Shown: positions 47,105-55,900 of the stretch, piece by piece
Layout of the letters: each line of letters starts with the position of its first letter
Numbering within the stretch: position 1 is the first letter of the stretch
Assembly (NCBI GenBank): GCA_030562195.1
Contig: JAUJPP010000005.1
Coordinates: 11,342,826-11,406,825, forward strand
Source of the DNA: Nipponacmea schrenckii
Taxonomy: Eukaryota > Mollusca > Gastropoda > Lottiidae
Direction: 5' to 3'
Length of the DNA: 64,000 nt
Made by a program: the position numbers and the translations under genes
Notes under the pieces: generated by a model
What the model was told of the DNA's origin: nothing
The model's database searches: none
Seen by the model: the letters and a program-made list of their open reading frames with translations, nothing else

Positions 47105-47244
47105 AGAGACGGTCTCAACCTCCACCAGCCATCTTGTGATATATATATATTTATAATATTTATACATATTTTGTTGTTAAAGCTTTGCATTTCATTGTTG
47201 TATGGGTCACCGACCTTAAGAAACTGAATAAAGATTTATTATTA

Positions 47245-47260
47245 TCATAGCAATTACAAT
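47245..47260 (+). other. LINE target-site duplication, right copy
   Basis: tcatagcaattacaat directly after the LINE tail, then tgtagtggttactgtccc as in the empty site at 40093. Confidence 0.92.
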
Positions 47261-47271
47261 TGTAGTGGTTA

Positions 47272-47478
47272 CTGTCCCTGATTGGAAAAGCGTCTAATCT
47301 TTCGGATGGGACAAAAAACCGAGACCTCGTGTGCTACAAGCTGTGAACATTAAGAACCCTCGATAGTAGGAAACTGCAAAAACAGTATGCTAATGTCGTT
47401 GTCCTGACAAAATTTCCCTCATTGTGCCCTGCATGGCGTTGCCCGTTTTCATTAGACCAAGGTGCAGAAGAGGAGGGA
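47272..47478 (+). mobile_element. SINE-A copy (proximal duplicate)
   Basis: Duplicate of 40105-40315 with only scattered substitutions (for example gatgggaaa against gattggaaa). Confidence 0.75.
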
Positions 47479-47854
47479 GTACCTGTTATATGTGGATCAA
47501 TTGGGTAGAAACAGCAAACAGCTCAGGTAGAATCTTGTTTTGTTTTACTGTTATGAATGAAGGGGAGATAACACATTTTGTCTTTAACAAATTGCGTAAA
47601 AGTACAATTTCTTGTATTTGGGACGCTCTCTGCAGCACCAATGTATTAATCAACGGTCACCAAAAGATGCAGGCAACTGTCTGAGTTTTGGAATTTAAAA
47701 AAAAAGACTATGGCTGCATAATTACCATTGACTTCCAAAGCATAATACACGTAGATGTATGCTTTATGTTTGAATGCGATTTGAAACTGTGACTTGACGT
47801 GTATAAAAACCAGAAATTAGGGTGGTCAAAATGCATATGCGTAAATAAAGGCTT

Positions 47855-48500
47855 GACCCCCCCCCCCCCAAAAAAAACACAACAATCTTGATAGAAGTAA
47901 ATAAATAAATATAAAATATACATAACAGTAATGTTGCAATACACATCCGGATATTATAGGCAAATTTTTCAGAAATATAGAGTATTGAAATTAAAACCGG
48001 ATATAACAATAGAAAGGAAAAACGGATATAACAATAGAAAGGTAAAACGGATATAAGAAATTAAAGGGAAGTTGCAAAACCAAACGGAACATAATTTAGA
48101 AATATCGGAATCAAAATGTTAATTGTAATTAACAGAATGTAATTAAAATGCAAATAAAAATAGGAATAAAAATTGGAATACCAAACCGGATCTAATGATT
48201 AGTAGCTAAAATTGAATATTGAAGATTGAATATCATAAGATTAAATAACACAACTAGTTATATAAAAATAAAAATTACAAAATCTAATAAAATAATTTTG
48301 AAGACAAAATCGGATGTAAAAATCAAACATACAAAGCTGAATAAAAAAACGTTTTAAGGCAATAACCGGATATAAAAGTTGGACAATAAATCTGGATAAA
48401 AATGTTTAAAAAATAAAACTGGAAATAAAAGTCAAAGTCGGATTTTATAAAGGAGTCAGTAAAACGGATGTAAATTTGAAATACAAAACGAGATTAAAAA
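47855..48500. repeat. poly-C/poly-A tract and A-rich block, proximal copy
   Basis: Near-identical counterpart of 40680-41360. Confidence 0.7.
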
Positions 48501-48821
48501 GATGAGTTGCATAATTCAAAGTCATGTGTCTGTGTCAAATATTTATTAACAAACGAGTATGGTAAATGATGCTCAGTGATTTGTGGGGTTTGTTTGACTT
48601 GAATGGGAACAATAGATAATATAATATAGAGATATAAATAAATAATAAACAAATTCAACAAACAAAAAAAAGGCAGATAAGAAATGAGTTCGATGTGCAA
48701 AAAAACTTGATTATATAGAACTTCATTTTCAAAAATTTTTAAATAAATTCATCGAATATTAACTAAATGCAAAGACCATTATTTGAAACGAAGATCAAAA
48801 TTTATCCTCATTTGCAGTGGC

Positions 48822-48827
48822 TTTATT
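48822..48827 (-). terminator. candidate poly(A) signal of the IL-17 receptor gene
   Basis: Minus strand aataaa, about 270 bp after the stop at 49098. Other AT-rich candidates exist further on. This is the first canonical hexamer I noticed. Confidence 0.35.
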
Positions 48828-49097
48828 TCGCGAAATGGGAATCTTGGCATGCAATTCTCTTGACTCGACTCGTATTACTTAATATAAATTAAAACGCCAA
48901 TGGTCTTTTTGATAGATTTTTCTCGAGATTCGGAAATATTAAAATAATTGTCCTGGACAACTCACTTAAATTAACTAGCACCCACTACAACGCTTTCAAA
49001 CTGCAAATTTACCTACTGTGTTTTTTTTAAAGTTTTTTATACATGCAAACCATTAATTCCTTTGTTGCAATTTGAGTTGTCTCGCCTGTTTGATAAA

Positions 49098-49969
49098 TTA
49101 ATAAGCAGAATTTTCATAATTGTCATTGATCTGTCGCAGTTGAGTGCTGACAGATGAACTTATGCAGTCTGAGCTGGGAACTTCGGGGGGAATATTGTAA
49201 AAGACCACACGCTCGACTTCCTCTTCCGGTGGATAGAATCCTAGTTCGTCCGTCTCGTCCTCATTTTCTAACTGGTTCTCCGGAGAGGAACTCTCCGACA
49301 TGTTGTTTAACCTGTGAGGAGCTAAGGAAAGGTATCCAGAGTCTAGTCTATTCATCCGCTCATCAACAAATCTTTCTGAAAACCAATGCACATTACACGA
49401 CTCATATTGACCTGCTCGAAGCACTGAATATTGCAAATTTATAAAGCTGTTCTCATCTGACGCTGTTGCCGTTGTTGAAGAACAACTCAAGTTTTTCATG
49501 AAGCACAAAAACTCCTGTAATTCGTTGACTAATGTGAAATTATGCGGTGTTGGAAAGCCAGCAATCCTAGTATATTCTCTAGAAGTGTAACTAAATGAAA
49601 CCGTTATGTATCTATCAAGAGTCTGTTCTTGAGAAGACGCTTGGAGAACTTGCCTCATCATTGGCATAAAGAGGTGACCAGTTTCCGTCAGCTGTTGGAA
49701 AGTATATGTCTCACGTTTCAAAGACGCCTGTACCAGCTTTGCTGCTGATTCAGATGTGACAATTAACACAAAGTCTACTTTATTTAAACAACGTGTTATC
49801 CAGTGCTTCCAATGAACTCTGCAGATCTCGTTGATGTGCTCTGGAGGATAAATCACATTGAGTCCACAGTATTGATTTAGGATGTTCACTAAATCCTTGA
49901 CTACTTCAAGATGGCGGTAATGATCTTCTGCACTTAATACCAATATCGACTTTCGGTTACCTGCTGGAT
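49098..49969 (-). CDS. IL-17R-like exon 11 (SEFIR domain and tail)
   Basis: tctatttttag|ATCCAG to the stop at 49098. It holds the whole SEFIR domain in one exon, followed by an acidic tail with NQLENEDETDELGFYPPEEE. The open frame also extends upstream through the intron, but that part has no coding character and no start in context. Confidence 0.9.
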
Positions 49970-52900
49970 CTAAAAATAGACAATATAGGTATCGGTAGTG
50001 CTGGGTATTGCCAATCATGCCACGATACGATACATATCGCGATACAAGGGTCACGATACGAAACGTATCGTAATATTGGGTTACAGATAAAAAGTAACAC
50101 ATTCTTATCGAATTTTTTAATATTTTATAATATATATAATAACTATATATATTATGAGGTAGCAAAATGTTATTACTAGTATCTTAACCATTTTTTTTTT
50201 AAACAATGGTTTTCCGTGAAGTCTGTGAAAGGAATTTATGATGGGATAAGCTTGCACTCACAGACTAGTAAATAAAATATTACCCACTTTTTATGGAATT
50301 CTATTTATCGTCAAGTATCGATACATGGCCTCGCGATACGATACACGTATCGTGGCATGTCATATCTCGATACATCAATTCAACGATATATCGTGCCAGC
50401 ACTAGGTATCGGTATATAAACCAATCCCTCACGACACAATACTGAACGATGGAGTACATCTTAACTCAGAACTCAAGTCCTTCGCATGTATAATTCACAT
50501 GTACTTCAAGTAATATTGCACTTTGGTAGAAATGAGTTTAGAAATAGTCCAGTACCTTTTAAGAGCCCGATTCTGCAGGTCGAGGAGTGGACAGCGAAAA
50601 AGCGTTTAGTCGTTCGGATATGACAATTAACCTAGACCCCATATGCTACAGGCTGTGAACGCTAAAGATTCCCCTACAGTTGCAAATCGCGAAAGGAGTA
50701 GGCTAAATTCGATGTCCTTAAATGCACACTGCGTGTCTTCATTAGCCTATTAGGTGCTCCATAACTTCATTTATAAGTAACCTATAATTGTTTCTTGGAA
50801 TCTTAACAATATAGAAAATTCAAATGTAACCCACACGGATTTGCGTAGTGTTATCCGTCTATAATTTAAGGATCTTGAATTCGCTTCAGAGAAAAGTGTT
50901 ATAACTGCAGCGATATTTATTTTCGCAGAATTACCCCCACGCCCGATTTTCTTGTGAATTGAAGTTTGCCTCAATTTAATGAGGATTTTTAAATATGAGA
51001 ATAGAGGAGACAAAAGCATCAATTTGCACCATTCCAATTTCAGTCGATCACCGTGTTATTTTGTTGTTGTAATTCTATGAAATTAAAGCGTCATATAACC
51101 TAGCCACCGCTAGCTCCTTATAGACTCTTCGACTCGTGTTGTTACTTTTCTCTGGATATTATAAGCAGCTATTACGATTACGGTGTGACGCATTCGGTCA
51201 ACCACTTCTCTAATTACAGACACCACAGACATCTGATAGAAAATTGGAATGATGCAAATAGAAGCCATAAATGACACCCTTAGACGTTAAACCTCTTTAT
51301 ATTCCCATTAAAAAGAAACCCTTTTAAAATACATTCCTTAAATTATTAGAAAATAAAAGAAAATTACGTACCTTGAGGCACAGGATCCATTGTTATAGCA
51401 GTCATTGGTGTAGTTTGGTTAGCACCTAAAATACAAGATTTGTTGAATTAAGTAATATCACTGCATGTTATAGTATGTCTTCCTCATGTAAATTGTTATA
51501 AACGAATATCAATTAAGTACAAGCGTAGGACGGGAAATACAACACGGATGTAAACATCGAACAGTATAACGCGAGTTATACCCGATACTTGACGTCATGT
51601 AGGTAAGGCTTGCATCCTGAACGCGGAGACCTAAATTTAGATTTTATTGATATGACGGGTTTCCCGTCGAACTTAAAGTATATCCAGTGTTCAATGATGC
51701 AATTAACTGTTTATGAATTAAAAATGATCATTTCGGCCTTAAAGATATACATATAGATGTACATGTACCTCAAATAGGACCTCTCATAATTACATACCAC
51801 TCGTGTTGCTTTTACAATTCAGCAAAACGCACCGTGTTACTTTAGAATGTATTTTTTTTTCAGTACGTTTATTTGCAATTTTGGGTTCACATAAAAATGA
51901 AAATGAAATTTTAGGGGAGGGTCTTTGAAAGTCGTGGGCGACGTAGATACGCAACTGTCAAAGCTCATTAATAGAAGTCTCGAACACTAGCAAGTAGAAA
52001 TGAAATAAATGGAGTATTACTTCCTACGCTGCTACACTTAATGAAGACGGACAACGCTATACAGGGTGCAATGAGAATGAAGAAAAAATTGGTCATTTGT
52101 ATATTCTTTATGCGATTCCAACTCTCAAGGGATCTTTCGGTTTATTGTCTCATCCAAACTAAACGCTTTTTCCATGTCAGCCTCTCTGACCTGCATCACT
52201 GACAGGGGAAAAATCAGACTGAAAAATCCCAAAGTTTATCTCGACCTCAGCCAGGATTGAACCCTGGAACCTCCAGTTAGCCAGGAAGCATCTTACTCAG
52301 TGAACCTCCGTGGCTCCCACTAGAGCAATATGTGGAACTGACTTACTTTTACTGCGAGATTTCAACACCAGTACCGATGATATGCCAAATACAATCAAGC
52401 AAACAATAAAAATCAGAAAAATGATGAGCATTTCTTCGCCATTCTTGCTGTTACTTTTTGGTGTCAAAGACTCTGAGGGTTCCCTCCCTTCAACGGAACC
52501 TACAATATGTGGACGAGTTCATTATTATTAAGTGCGTTTTGCGTTATGTGTCAGTTTGTTTCAGCATGTTCAATAAAATGAAATTCAACCGACGGAAGAA
52601 AGGAGAGCGTGGGGTTAGGACTGGGAAGAGGGAGGCTTCATGTTTCGATAAAATTTTATATATTATATGATCATGCTTACCCTTTCGAATTGTGGCATTC
52701 AACTCTATGCATCTTTCACGGAATCCACATAATTTCTATTGTCCAGGCGGGCAAGATTAGTCTTAGTCAGTAGAATTTATTATTAAAAATGATGGTAATA
52801 CATATATACAAATGTTACAATGATTTGATGGTTATTTTGCCTATTAACCTTGTGACAACTGTTAAACATCCTCGCCATTCTTAACTTTGGACTGGAAGGC

Positions 52901-55900
52901 TTAAGCCGAAATGTTAGACCACAGGACCATAGCATATAAACTTATAGATATAGTTACCTGGGGTCGTGGTTGTTTTCGCTTATTAACTTGCTGACGATGT
53001 TACGCCTTAGTCGCCTTTACATTATTGACTTTACCAGGCACTTTAAAAGGAATGGTTTCAGAACTCATACATTCACTACATTCCCGGTGTCCATCTTCCA
53101 TCGTAAAACACAAACATCTATTTTCTACGAATCGCAATGAATCTATGGGCGTGACCTTCAAAAAGAAATACTATAGAGTTTAACGTCCTGCTAATTTGCT
53201 TTCTGGTTTTGGGTTATGAAGACTGGCAATGTCACTTAATGTGCAACGAGAGGATTATACCAGGATATGGCAACTGGTCGATGGTATTAAGGATATAATG
53301 CCAAGTTACTCGTAGTCTTAAATCATGTTGAGATCTTTGTTGAATTTTATTAGCAAAGAGAAATGAGTTTAACGTCCTGCTGATTTGCTTTCTGGTTTGG
53401 GTAATGAACACTGGCAATGTCAATTAATGTGCAACGAGAGGATTATACCAGGATATGGCAACTGGTCGATGGTATTAAGGATATAATGCCAAGTTACTCG
53501 TAGTCTTAAATCATTAGACGATAACATGGTGAGATCTTTGTTGAATTTTATTAGTAATAAATGATACACACCTGCAGAACATAAGTCCCAGCATCGACGT
53601 CTTTAAAACTAACCGTACCACGTTTAGGGTCTATAGATCTACTCTGAAAATAGTGAAAAATATATATCAATAAATTATATCACTCTTATATATTGATACA
53701 ATCAAAGGAACTACGAACAGCGCCGTCAAAACTTACAAAAAACAACCGTTGTCAAGGAAATGAAATGAAGTTTTGCCTCCTAGCTGATCGGAATATCGAA
53801 TACAGGCAATGCCATGCAGTGTGCAATGATGAAAATATATCCATGAAACAAGCAAAGTAACGTGAAAACACCAGGAACCGACCAAAAGATCAAAAAAGGT
53901 TGAAAAGAAGAAGGTAGGGCAGGTCATCTTTGTTCCTCAGAGAGTTGAGACCCATTATCGACCTCATCACCTCTGTTTGAAGTTTGGTTACAGAAGTTTC
54001 AATAATGCATTAAAGGGCATTTAAAAAAAATCTTACTATCCCGGAATTTCATAAAGAAACCACTGTTCGAGTTACCTTAAAAACCGTTTTAAAGTACGAG
54101 TAGGCTCCTGTGTCAACTTGGTGCTCCTCTATCAAATAAACTCGGAACTCTTCTATGTTAAAACTGCCGAAACCAAACGTGACCTTAACTTCGTTATCTT
54201 TCACCACCTTGTAAAGTATGTATGTTGTCCATGCCGAAGACGAAAGACTGTCATGGTTTTCTGAAATACAAGGATTCCACGCTATACTTAAATCTATAAT
54301 CTATTCAATCGCCAGTCCAAATTGGATAAAAAAAAAGTACAAAACAACTAGTTAGTAAATCTTTGGTCATTTGAAAAATCAATGTCTTTGAAAATTTTTT
54401 TTTTGCTGCATTCGTTACGCACGAAAATTATGGGAAACACGACATCAGAATTGTATACCAGACATAATATGATGATAAAATTATTCCTGACGTAATATAT
54501 TTATGTGTACATATATATATATATCAGGTCTACGCTTACATTTATATTTTCAGGGATGTGTATATAACATCCCATTTCGTAATGGTAACAATAATCTGGT
54601 GATTTTAAATTCAGAGATCAAGAAGAGTCCAGAGCATGGGGTCAAACTGCAAAGACAGAACAAAACAAGTAGATACGTACCAGCACTTGGTGTAGAAACG
54701 CTGATTGTTTGAGCCATTTCATAATTTTCCCCGGATCTAGGTAAACTCCAAATCCATATAGAGTATGTTGAAGCGTCATATACTGGGCCCACATTATGAT
54801 TAAATTCAGCCTGCAATCACGAAGGTTTTTCGAAATTACGCCTTATTTCTCTAGCTATGGCGTATAGAACATATTAAAGAAAAGAAAGAAAGAAACAACT
54901 ATATTTTACAAGAACAACAACTTAGGTTCACAAGTCCGCCGTGACAGGGATCCCTTCTACCAGTTGGTCCTTGGCCAAACCTCTCGGCATTGATCTTACC
55001 CGGATTAATCGTACCCATTTACAGCTTGGTGGACTGGAATTATGGGTGAAGATGTCTTATTCAAGGTCATTGGACTTTCATGTCGAGGTTGGAATTCAAG
55101 TCCGACATTTTCCAAGCAAATGACGCTGTACTATTGAACCAATCCTTTACTTTGGGATGTTTAGCTTCCAAAGCCCGTAGCACACGATGCTTTGGGTTAT
55201 TGTCATTGTCAGACCATGTACATTGAGCCAGTTTGTTCCCCTAAAGGCTTACAAAACTTGGTCATCATTCAACGTTTACGTACCTTCCAATCGTGCGGTG
55301 TTAGACCATCCTCTATAAGAAATGTTCGACAATATTTATGCGGCTTGGGATAGAATGTCGAAAATCGCAGGAGAAAACCCTTTAAATTCTTCAGTGCAGT
55401 GGCTGAAAGATTCGTTATATAATATTATTAAAAATTATTTAGATCAGGGCCGCACATGCGTATTTTCTCAGGGGGGGGGGGGCAAATTTCAAAACCCCAA
55501 CTTTTGCAAAAGATGATAACTAAACCCCAACTTTTGTTGATTTCACTATATATATCATGACATAAATAGAGACTTGGCGCTACTGGAGTCGCAAAATAGT
55601 CAATATATTGTTTAGCCTTAATCTGCACAAAGCAATCTTGAATTTTCTTCTTATCTGTGTACATAAATTTTGCATTTTCTTGCCGCAACTTGAGATGACA
55701 GATCATGACCATAATCGGTTTATAATCTACCATTTCAAACCGTGTTTCGACTAAAAATTGCGAAATTTAGGTACACGGATAAGAAGCAAAAATCCGATCT
55801 GGCCAAATTCTTCAAAGTGGCAATCTGAGACAAAATATTTGTCGTGAGACAGGTTAGTTTTACTCTAGGTAGGGAACTCTTTACCTGGCGTTTATGATAA

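Larger units (their letters stand above)
43583..47244. mobile_element. CR1-group LINE with 5' inversion (twin priming)
   Basis: A 3.66-kb insertion bounded by a 16-bp target duplication. The left 1.3 kb (43583 to about 44878) is inverted: on the minus strand it reads 5' UTR, ORF1, then the first half of the ORF2 endonuclease. The right part (about 44879-47244) is in plus orientation: reverse transcriptase, C-terminal domain, 3' UTR and an (ATT)n-like tail. The second half of the endonuclease and the sequence before the RT are missing at the inversion joint. This is the arrangement expected from twin priming. Neither part has internal stops or frameshifts in the reading frames retained, so the insertion is young. 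It is immobile as it stands. Confidence 0.9.
42310..49391. repeat. segmental duplication, proximal copy (LINE-occupied)
   Basis: The copy contiguous with the intact receptor gene. Without the 3.66-kb LINE it corresponds to 38925-42220. It also differs by expansion of the 86-bp array to about four near-identical units. Confidence 0.9.

Noticed and set aside
49970..50165. N-terminal extension of the SEFIR open frame (MLPHNIYSYYIYY...)
   Set aside because: A strong acceptor (tctatttttag) lies at the boundary, phases fit exon 10, and the extension is low-complexity AT-rich intron.
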